A stretch of 64,000 nt of DNA from Lepidonotus clava (GCA_936440205.1 OW387133.1:50556374-50620373), one strand, 5' to 3'. Counted from the stretch's first letter, positions 1 through 13,853 are shown. A program made the numbers and translations. The notes: a model not told the origin generated them from the letters alone.

Positions 1-2451
1 TGACTTTCGCTAGCTTGGAGCATGGGGCAGTCCCATATAACTACTATCAGTTAACTGAGTTCAAAGGGTGTGGTATGAATCAGTGTGTAGCACGGCTGTA
101 TGACTTCTGACTAGTAATGACATCCTATGAATAGGTCCAAATGTCTTCTGCATGCCAAAATATCAGGAAACGTCACTGTCTTACCGCCTCACCCATCCGA
201 CGACTTGACAGCCGGCCAGAATGTGTGTATACCGTAGCGCAGAGATCTATAAGTATTTAACATAAAGTGTGTTTAACATTCATTATCCGAATAGAAGTCT
301 AAGTAAATCTACGGTGCTGTATAAGGATAAGAAGAAATGCAACTTATCAATTGTATTACATGTTCAGTAAGTAGGTTCAGGGAATTGTTTTTGACAAACA
401 CAATTAGATAATTGATTGAAACATTCTGCTTAGTTAGAATTCTTGGGCCGACACTCTTATTATCCACCATTGCGTTTAGACCCCAGAAACCTTTTTTTTA
501 AAAGAAGGAAAAATCCCTTTCCCTAGAAGTTGGACGCATTCCATTCACTACCCAGAACGGCTCTGATTGTGCACACCTTGCCCCGAGTTCCAGCCAACAG
601 AAGGGTCCCATCTCCACCCACAAACAACTGCGGCCGTAAATAAGCCGGCGGCGCGCTCAGATCGATCCTAAGTGCCGAACCCCTCCCGTCAAGTGCGATC
701 CTGCCTCGGCCTGTTCTCAGGTGACCGCCATCTTGGACATGTCAGCGCTAAGTGTTTCTCTGTTTCTCCCGGGTTCCTCTCTTGGCAAGCCACGCGCGGG
801 GTTGTCAGGGAGAGGAGCTAATGGACCCGACCTCGCAGACCTTTTCTTTTAATGTCGTAGCGGGCTTGTCGTTCTTTGTTTGAAGGGGCATTGGGGAAAT
901 TCCAAATGAAGTCTCGACGGTATGGGGTATGTATTTGGGTGAAATCGAAATATTTGTACATGTACTATGATGTAGTTGGTGAAAGGGGCGCTCGAGAGTT
1001 CTTCCATGCATCAACTGAAGTTTGGCACAATTCTTTAGTTAACATTATACTCATAGTAGGCATGTAATTGAAGGAGGAACTGAATGGCACACTGGTATTT
1101 TATCGGACAAAGATATTTCTTTCAATAATTATGTGCAATTTAAGTGCATGTATAGGCCCATATGTATCGGAAATTGACTGTATAACTGTCCTAAGATGAT
1201 GCAAAATGCGCCAACGCTCTAAATAGAAGCAATGAAATAGAAGCTGATTTAAAGAGGTTGAGCAACAGAACATGGCAAATCACATGCTTGCACTCGTTAG
1301 TAAACGACTTCTTGCAGCAGCACATATGAAAACGACCGGTGCTATATGTTGGTTCCAATCAAGTCTGTCCGGCCTTAAAGCGAACTGCCAATGGACGACG
1401 TCTGAACAAACAGGAGCCCTGTTTTTCTTGCTGGCCATCAGGTGGACGCCAGCGCATGCGCACATGTTGGCAGCGTCCTTGAGCCTCCGGAGAACGCTTC
1501 CAAATGCCGCTGTGCCCGCCAACGGCCGCACGAGCAACGGTAAGAAAATACCATTCTTACATAACAAAGCACACCAACGTCATAATGGCGGGAAGATGTT
1601 CTGGAATGATGTCCGCCTGGAGCCCTCCAGGCCTACTCTATAAACAAAAAAAGAGGTAAAACATGGTTTAAAAGAACCCCGGGAAACCTGCAGCGTCACC
1701 ACGGTAGTGGCGACACCTTTCGGAGAACGTGACATCCGGTGGTGACTGGAGCCTCCTTTTGAACCCTGGATGCGCGCGCAGCATCTCATTGTAGTCGGGT
1801 GTCGTTTTAGCTGTCTGTAATCAAGATGGAGAAAATGAAAACATGTTGACAAATGACTAACAGTTGGCAAGGGCCTCGTCCTACAACTGGTCTTACGCAC
1901 CCTCTTTAAGGGGCATGACTTAACGACAGTTCTGAACTTCATTCATATATTCATGACTCCCATGTAGCACAGTACTATGTATCCAATGGCAGAACCAGCT
2001 TTTTAATAAAGGTGGGGGCGTGGTAATAGAAAAGGGGGGGGGGGACGCATCTCCCTTTTCGGGAATTTTACATTTATATGAATTTGGCTAAAAATAGGAA
2101 AAGGCGCCGTTCCCCTGCACATGCCCCCTTAATCCGCCACTAGTAATAGTATCTCTATGATTAACCCGAATCTGCCTATTACAGAGTCAATGTAAATAAA
2201 AGCCATTTCTATGATAATTAAGTTCAACAAAGGAGTACATCAGATACTGCGTTGCTACAAATACCTACACCAAACATGCGCATGCATTGGCATTGTCGGG
2301 TAGTGTCGTCGACACAACCCTTTTCTACTTTTTATCCCAAACCCTGGCGCCCGTGGGTCTCCAGAACTGACAACAAGGCCGGTTTTTATCACCTATTGGG
2401 AATACTTATGACAGTTTTAAGTCACCCGGACACTCAGCACCGTTGTCGTTA

Positions 2452-2690
2452 TGGGGGCCCTTGATGGGGGGTCTGTATGTCGCATGTCGAACTTAAGAAA
2501 TAGCAATGTCGCCTGTCACTTAGCTCCCAATGTCGCATGTCGCCTCTAAGATGCTGCAATGTCGCATGTCGAATTTAAGAAATGGCCCCGGTCATGTCGT
2601 TTATTTTTTCACTGATGTCACTAAGCCTCATGTCGCATGTCGATTTTAAGAAATGGCCATGTCGCCGTGTCGAATTTAAGGGTCTAGGGC
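2452..2690 (+). repeat. Dispersed array of GTCGCATGTCGAATTTAAG-type units, copy 1
   Basis: Starts with a G-run boundary (cccttgatggggggt) followed by repeated ATGTCGCATGTCG and AATTTAAGAAATGGCC segments. The same boundary plus array recurs at 24917-25186 and 28598-28828 (minus) and 59582-59725 (plus). The constant left boundary suggests an interspersed element with an internal minisatellite. Confidence 0.7.
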
Positions 2691-3395
2691 CATGTTATGG
2701 GGTAGGGAACTTCTCGCCTGTCACGTGACTGACCGCAGCGACAGCTGGCGGCCACCGACCACACCACTGGGGGCGGCCATGATGGATGACGTCACGGCGC
2801 ACGCGCGTTGTCCGTCTCCATGCAGCACGGGCAGGGTGACAAGGAGGGGAGAGGGTATTTGGATTCACGGTCAAAACCGCAGAATATCAGGCGCAGACCA
2901 TCCATGGGCAAATCCAGGGTTTAAAGGAAAATTATAGGGGTTTAAATGGTGAGCTTTGAAACAGGATCGCATTCTCGCACGTCCTTACATAGCTAGACCT
3001 ACTCTGTTATTGCGTAGTCTGATGGAATTGGAAATGATGGGGTTGGGTCTGACAAAAAGGAGTTGGATCTGGGATTGGGAGAGTAGAACTACCTCCTGTA
3101 CCCATATCTGCTGCGTAAATATAATACCAGCTGGAATAAAAAAAGTGAAACTACGACTGTGGAACCGCCAGGTCATTGGAGGCATTGACGGTGCCACACA
3201 ATACCCCCAATACCCCCAATTGATAGTGCAAGCTACAACTTCATAACCCTAATAGATTTGCCTAGCTAATTTCCCCTCGCGCTGTTACATTGGACAGTGC
3301 CGTGGACGGCGCCCTCCTTTCTCCGACGAGTCGCGTGCAGCATGAACCTGAGTAAACACGCACATCACGCCATGAGCAGGTCGGGAGCGCCTGGA

Positions 3396-3415
3396 GAGCA
3401 GCTCGCGAGCAGCTC
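3396..3415. promoter_or_regulatory. Paired GAGCAGCTC motif
   Basis: Two copies, 3396-3404 and 3407-3415, in a GC-rich patch. Reverse complement of the GAGCTGCTC pairs at 11736, 23836 and 26854. Binding factor unknown. Confidence 0.3.
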
Positions 3416-4156
3416 GCCCCAAACATACACGCGGCCCCGGGTGTGACGGGTAAATTTAGGCGCCATTCGCGGCCCTGGAGGCTGGAAATGCATGCCAGGA
3501 CCGTGCCGCCCCACCCCTGCCGCTTTTCCTGGGGAGGGGCAGGAAAAAAACACATTCTGTGGTTAGCCAGAAGTGTTTACAGAATCATTGAAAAGGTGTG
3601 GTAATATTTATACACGCTGAAAAACTGGGTACTTGTCCCTATCTTATTCTTGGAAAAGTTAACGGTTCTGGTTTCGGATGGTAGTGTTTTATTATTCATC
3701 CAAATTAGTTGCTTATGTCACGAAATTTGGTCTTCTATTTCAAAAATGTTCTTTTTACCTATACCAAACGTTATCGAAAACCAATTGGTATATAGGCCTA
3801 ATCCATAATTAGTACTATCCCATAAGGCATTGGTGGTTGGAGAAGAAACGATGATAGAATTAATTGCGAGAAAATTTTGATAAGGCGTACAGGCCAACTG
3901 ACTCATAATTAGGACCTACGCGGAACACTAAAATCGTTATTGGTCATTTGACATTTCTGATGCGATCTTAAGACCTGTGGTCATCAGCAGAAGCCACTTG
4001 ACATTGTTTTGACCTTCTCTCCGTGGTGAGTTGTTGAGCGGTCACTTCAAAGTCGGCCGCCGCCCTAATCGGTGACGACTTCCTTTGAAGTACATGTCGA
4101 CAAGCCTGCCGAGTTGTCGTCATTAGACATCTTAGGCCTGACGACAAGCCTGAAGC

Positions 4157-4370
4157 CCTGTTTCCACAAGCCGATTTTACTACCAATTTCAGAAATCGGC
4201 AGTAAGAATAATTATTGGTTAATCACGAACATGTTATATACCATAAGAAAAAGTTTCAATTCTCTTTCAAATAGTATGTAAGATATATAATCCTTTTTTC
4301 CACATTGCCAGTTAAATTAAAGTAATAAATTAGGAACAAATCGGTAGTAAAATCGCCTGGTGGAAACAGG
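4157..4370. mobile_element. MITE-like element with about 34-bp terminal inverted repeats
   Basis: The left end CCTGTTTCCACAAGCCGATT and the complement of the right end CCTGTTTCCACCAGGCGATT match over about 34 bp, continuing into TTACTACC. The interior is AT-rich and non-coding. No convincing target-site duplication is seen. Length 214 bp. Confidence 0.6.
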
Positions 4371-7042
4371 ATGGGTCCTCGACGACAGGCCCGACATGTT
4401 TGTTCGTCGATGGAGACAGTGGCGCATTTGTTTTGGATTTCGATACTACTTTTGGAGTAGTTTTGGTGACTGCTAATAGTTGGTCTCTAGGGATGACCTG
4501 TCCAGCTGTCTTTTCGTTTATGGAAAGTCGGTCAGTCCTAGAATGGCTTGCGACATGGAAGTTAATGTTTTGATAGATTTATGACATTCTATTGATGAGT
4601 AATAACGTTTTAAAGAATCAGGAACATCTAGATTTGATCCACTTAAACATTATAATCTATTATTAGCTGATTAGTAGCATTATGTAACATCTGAAGCAGA
4701 AACGTTGCGTGAACTCGCTGAAAGTATGTAGTTATCTTTGAAAAAAAAGGATCAAAAGACAGAAATACAAGTGAGTCATTATAAAATATGCGAGGCACAA
4801 ACATACAGCTTAGAGAGAGATAGGATAATATGAATTCATGGAAAGCATTGCTGATACAAAGTATGTGTAGGGGGTGTAAACTTCTCACTCCCTGTCGTCC
4901 CCGTTTTCCTGGTCTGGTTTGAGTTGCAGACGACATTTTTTGCCGCCATATATGACTGCTGGTTCCCACGTGTGGCCAGTTCTTCCTTCCCTCTCTTTCC
5001 CACATTTCCTCCCAAGTGAACCGTCCAGCACGCCTGCCCTATATTTTTCTTCCTGCTACAGCCTTTTTCGAAATACTGGTACCGAGAAAAACCACACCGT
5101 TTGGGATAACTGTAAAGGGAAAAGCATAGTAATCTGTATTAGATAAGCGACTTCACAATTCAGATTGCCTTAAGTAATTGTGACTCATATCAAATCGACG
5201 GGAAAAATAAAAAATAAATAAAAGAAAAGTGGCTATCAAGTCTTACTCTTAAAAACTAGCATCAATGAGTTTATTTATAGAAATTTGTAAAATAGGGAAT
5301 TTTTCATGATTTCCTCGTACTTCATTTTCTAGTAGTTTAAAAAACACTCCACTCGCCACTTCTGAGTCCCCTCTCCAAACAACCAATCATAACCTGTCCC
5401 CACCAAACTCTCCCCCCCCCCCAACCCCCAGTGTCTTGTCTTGGGTCACCTGACGTCTCAGAGGACAGGTCACGTGGTCTCAAAGGGAGCTCATATCCGC
5501 TCCACGCGCCTAAAACCGCGAGTCCCTGAGTTGGTTCAGAACTCTCAAGTAACACCTTGTTTTTAATCTATAAAAAAGCATATAGGGATATTCAGAACAA
5601 AACTTATTCAGTTATTCATGTCTTTGTCAAGTCTTCTCCTTTAAGATATGGATACCCATACCATATGAATATGTAAAATCAAACCTTATGTACTTATATG
5701 GATGGAATAAGTTATATTTTGTTTAACTAAAATGAATGAAATAAGTTATATTTTGTTTAACTACTGCGCCTACAACAGTCAACTTCACCCATGCAGGCTT
5801 GGTTTCAATAAACATGTCCGGGATATCAATTTTCTGATCCCTAGAACCAGTGACGAGTGTGTACTACTCAGAATTAAAGTTCCACTTGAAAGTGTTTGGA
5901 CCACATTGCACTTAACCCCGTCTGGTATCATTTTGTTGTTGAGTTTAACCAAAATGTGGTCTTCTTCCCGGTGTTGACCTAATATGACCCATACTTGCGG
6001 TCGTCACCTGTCCACACCTCCCGTTAGATCTATAGTCACCACCAAAAACCAGACAACCCGCTTTTTCAACAAGAATAGATTGCATGAACCAAAATCCATC
6101 TACAAGGACTCCCTTAAAATAGTTCTGTTTTCTAATTTGAATGAAATTCGAAAGCAGAATTCTTTACAATTATAATAATCATTATTTATGTAAAGGGTTT
6201 TAGAACAACAGAGTTAGTTTCTTAGTTCACTATGCAATGGGCTCCCCCAGTCTTTGTGGCCTGCTAGCGGACGCCATCTTTGTTTGTCGTCATGGTGACA
6301 GTTAATAGTTATCTCAGTCTTGCCTCACTCTGAGTTCAGACGATAGTCTGACACGCAGGGAGGAGGCTGCATGGGATCCAGCGACCTAGTCCTACAACCC
6401 TTAACCCACCCCCATCCGACCATAAAGGGCCAATATAAGCCTCCTGTAGGTTTCAACTTAAACTGATATAAGTCAAAATTGGAATGATATTTTGATAAAT
6501 GCAATTGATAATATAAGTTGATGTTTGGGATCAGGTCGCTCGCACATAGGGCCATAGGGCCTATATAGTAGTTGTCATGGTATAGTATCTAAAGGTTTTT
6601 AGTACCTAAAGGTTGTAAACCCACGACTATCGACAACCAAACCAAGAGAATACAATTCTATCATTAATTGCATTTGTGATGGCATGACATTGGAGATGTT
6701 CTTTCCACATAAGATTTTGACATGAACATTTAAAACAAAGATGGTTAAGAAATATGTTAACCCCAAACCCATATTCACTGAAAAAGCTTTTGCTGTAACC
6801 TTTTTACTGAGTTACTCAAGAGTTACTCAGTAGCTCAGGGACCCTCGTGGTTGACATCCTTTTCTCACCACGCAAAAACGCAGTGGAGCTCTCTCCACGG
6901 GAGGCTGATTAAAGACAACTGCTGCTGTCCGTCGGCCGGTCCGCTGTTGCGCTGGGCCTACGTGAAAAACGCCGAGCACGCCAAAAACCAGCAAAACATC
7001 CCTACTGTCATGGCGGCCGGCCTGGGGTTGGACAAGGGACTG

Positions 7043-7171
7043 GTAGACTGTAGTTACATCAAAGTCCGCTCGTCACTCAAACTAATATGCAAGAGGTAAC
7101 TAGGTCATGGAAGGACTAACCATAGGGTTGGAGTTGCCACACATACCGGGTATGCGAGCTTGTTTCCACTG
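7043..7171 (+). repeat. Dispersed repeat, copy A (copy B at 29945-30040)
   Basis: TAGACTGTAGTTAC followed by AAGTCCGCT and GTCACTCAAACTA is shared almost base for base with 29945-29990. Both copies end near GTTTCCACTG. The unit has no coding sense; the family is not recognised. Confidence 0.6.
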
Positions 7172-8751
7172 TAGCGGCACATCATGTGGGAACAATTAGC
7201 TGGACGTTCAAGGATTGCGCACAGTGGAGGGGGTGGGAGGTGTGTGTATCGGGGAGGTTGGGTTTGGAGGGAATTTTTGTTTTTATAGTAGCTCAGAAAA
7301 CATCTTCAGAACATGGTTCTCTCGTTCCCATGTGTCAATTGACATCCAATGTCACACCTAAATGGTGATTGTTTTTCCTGCGGTACGCTTCAAGAGTCCT
7401 GCTGCATCTTCATTCACATGAACAATGACGCATTGGCTGATTAGGAGAAGATATCTAACACACGAATTAAATCCTTATATAAAATAAATGGATGAAGTCA
7501 ATAAGATTTTGATTTTTGTTCGCATAACAGACCTAAATATGCCATAAACATTCAAATAATCATATTTCTTCTGCAACTCTAAGTAGATTGCACATACCCA
7601 TTAATTATCCGTTAGGTCGAATAGGTGGTCCTATTGAATATGTTTTTCCTGAAGCCCTGGCTATTTTACACTAGCTAATTCCATGCCTTCCTTGCATTCA
7701 AAGGAAAATCCCCCAGTTACGTTTAGAAAAGATGTTAGATTTCCCATGGCTATTCATTGCTCCTCACCAGCCACTTTCTAGAGAGGCAGACACCAGAACT
7801 AATTATAAGTCTACACTCCGTCAATACCATAGTAATTCCTCAATAGCCCTCATGAGTTTTTCTTTCATACCCCTTCACTCTGGCTTCAGGTCCATACACC
7901 AAATGCATCAAAGGTCTGCTTAGATTACGCCGAGAGGACATTGGGCCTATCCCCTGGTATATATAAATGAAAGTCTTGGCTAGTGTTCATTCGTGTGTAA
8001 TGTGGTCGTCATCTCAGCAGGGGCCTCGTGCTACATATTTACTGAATCATGTGTGTCTGCTTGGATTACAATTTCAAGGTCCCTGGATTTTGGTAATACA
8101 TGCAAAGGCAAACAGGCTTCTTATTTCCTTTAGTGTGGTCCTGTCTACGTGCATACAATGTGTATTTTTGGGGGATTTCCCATCTGAAAAGCAATATGAC
8201 AAAAATTAAAGGAATTAAAAAACGTCTTAAAAGGCATTGAATTTGGCAAAGCTTTATTCAACAAAAGAGTTTTGAACTGGACATCTATAGGTTTGGGGAA
8301 CCGTATAACAGTATAAGATAGTGAAAATCAATTTAAGGGTGTGTTTATTCCGAAAAGGGTGTGTGCAATAATCAAGTTTAAGAGTCGTCAGGTTCAATCG
8401 AATGCATGTGATCTACCCTTATAAGTAGATTAGCCGGGAAAGCAACAGGATTAAGAAACAGCCTTACATGCTGGTTTGTATAAGATATATTCAAAGATGT
8501 ATCCGATTTGTCTTCAAATGTAAAGGCATGAAGGATACCTGTCCGCCTAGTGACACCATCTCCACCCCTTTAAGAGAGAGTCCCATCCTATCTGAGTGAT
8601 AGATCAAGATATGGGGCGGAGTCCAGGGACTTATCTAAACTTGAATGATCCCCCAAACCGACTGCCAGGTCATTGATCCTGCTTATAGCTAATGCCCAAG
8701 AAAACCGAGCAGGTTTTATATGGAAACCCTTCTGAAAAGCTTTTTGTGTAA

Positions 8752-8963
8752 AGCCCCATTCGCCGTGGGCAAATTTTCATTGCGATCTCAGATGTACTTG
8801 CAATCTTCTTGTATTTAGAATTATCATTTCTGGAAAAATATGTTTATGGTTTACAAAGAGGCTATCAATCTATAAGGTTATGCAATTATTTAGTAAAAAA
8901 GGTAGTTTTTGATGCGGACGATTTTAAGATCGGATTGAAAAACTGCCCAGAGCGAATGGGGCT
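8752..8963. mobile_element. PIF/Harbinger-like MITE with TAA target-site duplication
   Basis: The left end AGCCCCATTCGCCGTGGGCA and the complement of the right end AGCCCCATTCGCTCTGGGCA are near-perfect inverted repeats, continuing into TTTTCA and CGATC. Flanks are TAA at 8749-8751 and TAA at 8964-8966, the 3-bp duplication (TWA) typical of PIF/Harbinger. Length 212 bp, no coding capacity. Family assignment rests only on the duplication. Confidence 0.65.
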
Positions 8964-11735
8964 TAACCCTTTTAGTTAGGAATAATCTAAACGAAGTGCG
9001 AAGAAGGTCAGTTTTATATTGGTCTACAGATGGGAGAAAGTGTCAAGTCATATCATTAGTTGCAGTAGATCTTACCCAGGCACCCTCTGCATGGCTAGGA
9101 CATAATCCATAAACCATCGAGCTGTCATTGGGGAAATGCACCATCAGAGAAGATAGAAGAGGGTTACAAGGGCTCCACTTGCCTTCCGTAGTTATCCGTC
9201 ATCTGCTGGAGTCAATATATATCGTCTGATTTAGCGGGGTTCTATAATAAAAAAAGAAAAGGGGAAAAGAACTTGACACAGGAAACAGGAGAGTGACAGG
9301 CATCCTGTGTATGTGGAGAATAAGCAAATGCCTCACCCACCCTACGACAGGGGACATAACTTTTGAGATGTTGGCAGTGATTTCTTTTTTGCAATATAAC
9401 TTTTTACTGTCTACAAGGTAAATGATATAGGCAGAATGCGTTGTCTGTATCAGCTTTCAGCGCATGCTGTGCTTGTTTTATGTCATGCAGGGAAATTTGA
9501 AAATAAATATGGAAATCAGATTCCTTTGTTCTTTGTCAAGTACGTGTCGTGCACAGTCAAGAAGAGTGAAATATTCTTTGTCTGTTAATGGCTGAATTTA
9601 CATTTATTTTCAAACTGAAATAATTGTTTTCTGTCATGTCTCTAGGACATATAACACACCATTTCATAATTCAAAGAAATAAGCACTAGCACTAAAATGA
9701 TTACACTGCCCATTATAATATCTATGTCTAATATCACGATATAGATGTTATTACATAAAAATGGCAGAAGGGTTTTTACGCCGATGGAGATGTCGAGTAT
9801 GTTTGTGAACTCTGTGAATGTGAGGATTTCACGTCGCCCCATGTTGCCAGGTGTGATAGTAGTTAGAGACAAATTACCTGCCCACCTCAGGCCTCACCTG
9901 TACCCCAGGTAGGGCCGTCAAGGCTTGTTATGATTAGAAAAAACGTCGGGAGCTGTCCAGGTGGCTCAGCCATAAAATTGAGCAGACAAATATTTGAACA
10001 CTCTTAAAACACCAGAAGATATAAGATTGTTTAAAATGTTAAATGATTTAGTGGTTCCCTTTATAAAAAGAAAAGAAAAAGTAACCCAGCAAATACATGA
10101 AAAAACGAAAGGAAGTTTTATACAATCTAGAACGAATTCTTTTGAGAATATCATGTAACCTTTTCTGTTTTGAGTTTTTGCTTTGCACTCAATACAATAT
10201 GAAAAAGAGAAAGGTACCGGTTCCCCTGGAGTCTAGTGTAACACACTTCGCACAGTTATCTGGACTTTATGGCAACAAATCGACATCAAAGCCCTTCCCA
10301 ACTTTTCCTGGCCCCTACTTCAAAAGCCTGTATCCTAAGGTCGCCTTGTTTTGGTGTGATGGAGTACTTTGGAAACCTCTTCATCATGCGCTGGAGTGCA
10401 CATGAAGAGATCACTTGGTTTTGACTGTGAAGTTCACTTAGACCTTTCTGAAAAATTATTCTTTACTGACGGCTAATTGTTCGTCTTTTTCTGTTCTGCC
10501 AACGTCTGAATTGAAATACAAAGAAATTGGAACATTAGCAGATTAGAACCGTCTGGAACTGCCAGTTTTCTACTGTAGAATTTAGTCACTTGCTATCAAA
10601 GACGTTTTCCTAATTTGCATGCATTGCAATATTTTTATTATAATGTTAATCTGAAACAAATTTATAATGGCTTTTCTGTGTTTGATACATATCACGTACC
10701 GTAAATACCTTGGTTCTGAAGATCCTATTCCTGCTCTTCCAGGGGTGTGGTTATAATGGGTTTTGTTGCGTGTTCTAACCCTATTCCCTCTCAGGCTGAC
10801 ATACACCCGTCATTACACGACAACGCCATCCATTTGCTACGTCAAACAAGGTGGCGTTGTGACTCATGCCCCCTGCAGCCTGGTGGCAGAACCCAGAACT
10901 ATACCCGACACGTTGGGAACGCTCCATCATACCAGTTGACGGACCGGCAAACCCCTAGACTTACCTGTTTGCTTTCCGGTTATTAGCCGAAGCTTTCCTT
11001 CTTGGGTTCACCGGTTAGCTTCCTTTACAAAGTTTATAACCTATTAGCGGGAAACTGTCTCATGGAAAGGGTTAGGTTTACCCCAAACAGGTTCAGTGAT
11101 AGCTAGACACGTAATCGGGCGGTCCGGGTTCGATTTCCAACGGTGCAACTGTTTCTATCACTCATCAAAATTACCAGTATGTACATATAATTTGGATGGG
11201 AATGGCCCTGGAATAGGTAAAACTGAAAGGGTTGTCTCATCCGTTACTCTCTCTTAGCGTCATATTTGGCTTTCCTGAAGCAGTATTTGCTGGAATGCAC
11301 ATTTGAATATTTTTATGTTGTTTATTTCTTGAAAACATGGTCCAGATAGGCCTACAAATAAGTGAATAGCTTCATCATGGTAAGTGCTTTAGGCGCATAT
11401 CTGGTAAACTACGAGTTTGCAGTAGATTCTTGCAAAGTATGGGATAATTATAATCATACAATTGAGACTGAAATAGAATGTAGTCGATTGCCCGTTTTTC
11501 TTTCTTGTTTACCAGCATATTGTGTTCATACTTTGAAAAAAGTGGTCGCACTTGTGTTTTACGTCATGGTTGCTGTGCCCATGGCTTAAGTAACCTAGAT
11601 AACCCAGAAATACTGTGGCTGTGAAGTGTTGGTCATTATAACAGATTTACGGACCTTAAACCACACAGCTGTCTTCAGAGTAGATTTATAGTTGTCAGTG
11701 TTGATATACATCCCTCATTACCCTAGAACCTCAAG

Positions 11736-11898
11736 GAGCTGCTCTCTCAGTGAGCTGCTCATGTGATGACCTACTCATAGGTCAAAGCACCATTGACCTG
11801 AAATCTGTGACCTGAATACAGGTGTGACGTTCACACCTGCACAGGTGTTGCCAATAACTGTGTCAAGGTGTGAACGTTACCACAAGGTGTGAACGTTA
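11736..11898. promoter_or_regulatory. Candidate enhancer: T-box, nuclear-receptor and E-box site cluster
   Basis: Four exact T-box half-sites (AGGTGTGA): 11820-11827, 11831-11838 (reverse), 11866-11873 and 11885-11892; the last two lie in 15-bp direct repeats AAGGTGTGAACGTTA. Immediately left are four nuclear-receptor half-sites (TGACCT/AGGTCA) at 11767, 11779, 11794 and 11808; the first two form an everted repeat with 6-bp spacing. CAGGTG E-boxes lie at 11819, 11834 (reverse) and 11842. Two GAGCTGCTC motifs precede it at 11736 and 11752. Function is inferred from motif density only. Confidence 0.4.
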
Positions 11899-13853
11899 TG
11901 CCACATCCATGTTTTAGTGAAATGTAAGTTAGGGATGTTTCATGTGACACCTGAGATTTATTCACCAGGTAAAATGTCATAGGTCAGGAGCCAGGGTTCA
12001 CCAGGTGCAGTTTAGCTGGGTGGTTTGGGGTTGTATGATGAGTTATGTCCTGACCCCCCAAGACGACAATGTCTGTGCCGGAGCTAGATGGTTATCACAC
12101 GAGTAGCCATTTGTCATGAAATTGGAAATAAACACGCCACAAACGCAGTGTTTCACGAGGTGTGCCAGTGGAGGGACACCTTGGTGAGCACGGGTCTACC
12201 CCCTCATGTAGTTTTCTCCCCACCAAAATAGAACGAAAATAGCTAGGTTAAGAACATTTGAACCAGTTTCACTCTCGGCCTTCATGCCTTACATTATAGT
12301 TGCGTATCATACCAGGGGCACATAGAACTATTATCTGCATACATGTATACGGATTATCAACGACAAATGATACATGGGGCCTATCCTGCTAATTTGTTCA
12401 TTAGGCTAATACCGCTATTAGTCCCTTTAATGCGATTAACGTTAAACACATACTGCCTAACTAACTGGGGATTCAGCCGACCAAACAGATCATATAAAGC
12501 CACATGTGACAGCTTCTCCGTCAACAAAGAGGAATAACATTTCTATTTGGACGGTAAACGTTTTTGGGATTATCCTTCTAACCCCATGGGACTTACTCCC
12601 CAAGCTGGACTACAAAGTGGCATCCTTAGGTATAAACGAGCGTTTGATAGTTTGTTTGTTGTATGTCATTAAGGTTGGATATGTCTATACTTGTTTTTCA
12701 ACCTCTTTATAAGAGAATCTGTCATGAGAAGTCAAACAAACATATTCATGTACATGCTGACCTTTTGGTCAACTAGTAACCCATTAGTCCAAATTCAATT
12801 CGATATTGGCTAAGTTTTTCAAGTTCAGCTGTCGTTATCGAAAATTGAATGTGTTATAATGTCGGGTGTACCTCAGTATCTTGGTTAATGCTAAACATAC
12901 TAAATATAATGATATTCAAGCGGTCATGAGACCCCGGTCCTAATAATACACATGCTGCTACATGTCACTTTATATCACTGACAACTTTGACCAGTTAGGT
13001 CTACAACATACGAGTACAGTTCTGCGGAAGAAGGGGTCGGGGTTGGTTGGTACGTTCGCCCAGCGTCTGGCATAATGATTAAAGAGTGGGAGTCAGTGGG
13101 CAGTCTGGGTCACATGGGGATGCCTTCCATGTTTTTGGGGTCAGTTATCAGTAGTGTGCGGCATAACGTTGCATGCGTCCAGGGGCGTGACATGCATCCC
13201 GGTGCCCGTGGGGTGGGAGGTACGTATTGGGGTATTTTGGGGTTATATTGGGGCACCACACGTGGTCGGCGTTAGGTATGGACGCATGCGCACATCACAG
13301 TGCATTCTGATCATGACCAGAACGAGGCTGGGGCATGGGCGATAATACGAGCAGGCAGGGTGTGACCCTCTGGGGTCATGACGCCGGATATATCAAAGAG
13401 AAGGGCAGTGCCCCAAGAAGTGGGTCTGTGATTTGGTCGCGTGGGTTACGGGGTCTTAGCCGATGGCTTCAGCGCCCATTTAGGTACATATGGTTAATGC
13501 TTTAGAACAACATAAAGAGAATAGCATATTGAGGTGAAAGCGTTACCACTCCTCCACGAGAAAAAATATTGTCAATGGGTTGATGTCTTTATGTCTAGAA
13601 ATAGGTAACTGTGCAACCTTTCATATACCATTTCTAGTCGAAGTTGAGTAGGCCTTATTGTACACGTGTAATTATGGAGTCATTAATTTGTATTCATGAC
13701 TGTATGCATGAAGTAGATCTATAATCCAATTCTTTTACTTTTGCCAAAGCCATTTTTGACGTGACCTTTCCAGCAATAATAATAAAAGTGCGGTCAGCCA
13801 TTAGTGGTCATTCTTTGAACAACAAAACATTAAGATTTTGTTTTTCCCTATAG

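Larger units (their letters stand above)
1..13853. other. Non-coding region upstream of the first visible MET-like exon (probable intron)
   Basis: No exon with splice sites and Sema similarity was found on the + strand, and no convincing minus-strand gene. The open frames here are short and have no recognisable domain. Contents worth naming are listed separately: an array at 2452-2690, MITE-like elements at 4157-4370 and 8752-8963, a repeat at 7043-7171, and the site cluster at 11736-11898. GC-rich patches lie at about 590-800, 2700-2840 and 3290-3540. Confidence 0.6.

Noticed and set aside
1272-1643. 123-codon open frame considered as an upstream Sema exon
   Set aside because: No Sema-like residues, and the possible acceptors around 1310-1440 give no sensible frame with the exon at 13854.
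6851-7099. Open frame with a short GC-rich section considered as an exon
   Set aside because: It overlaps the dispersed repeat at 7043-7171 and has no domain or splice borders.
11100-11150. tRNA-like B box (GGTCCGGGTTCGATTTCC)
   Set aside because: No A box or anticodon stem at proper spacing; at most a fragment.
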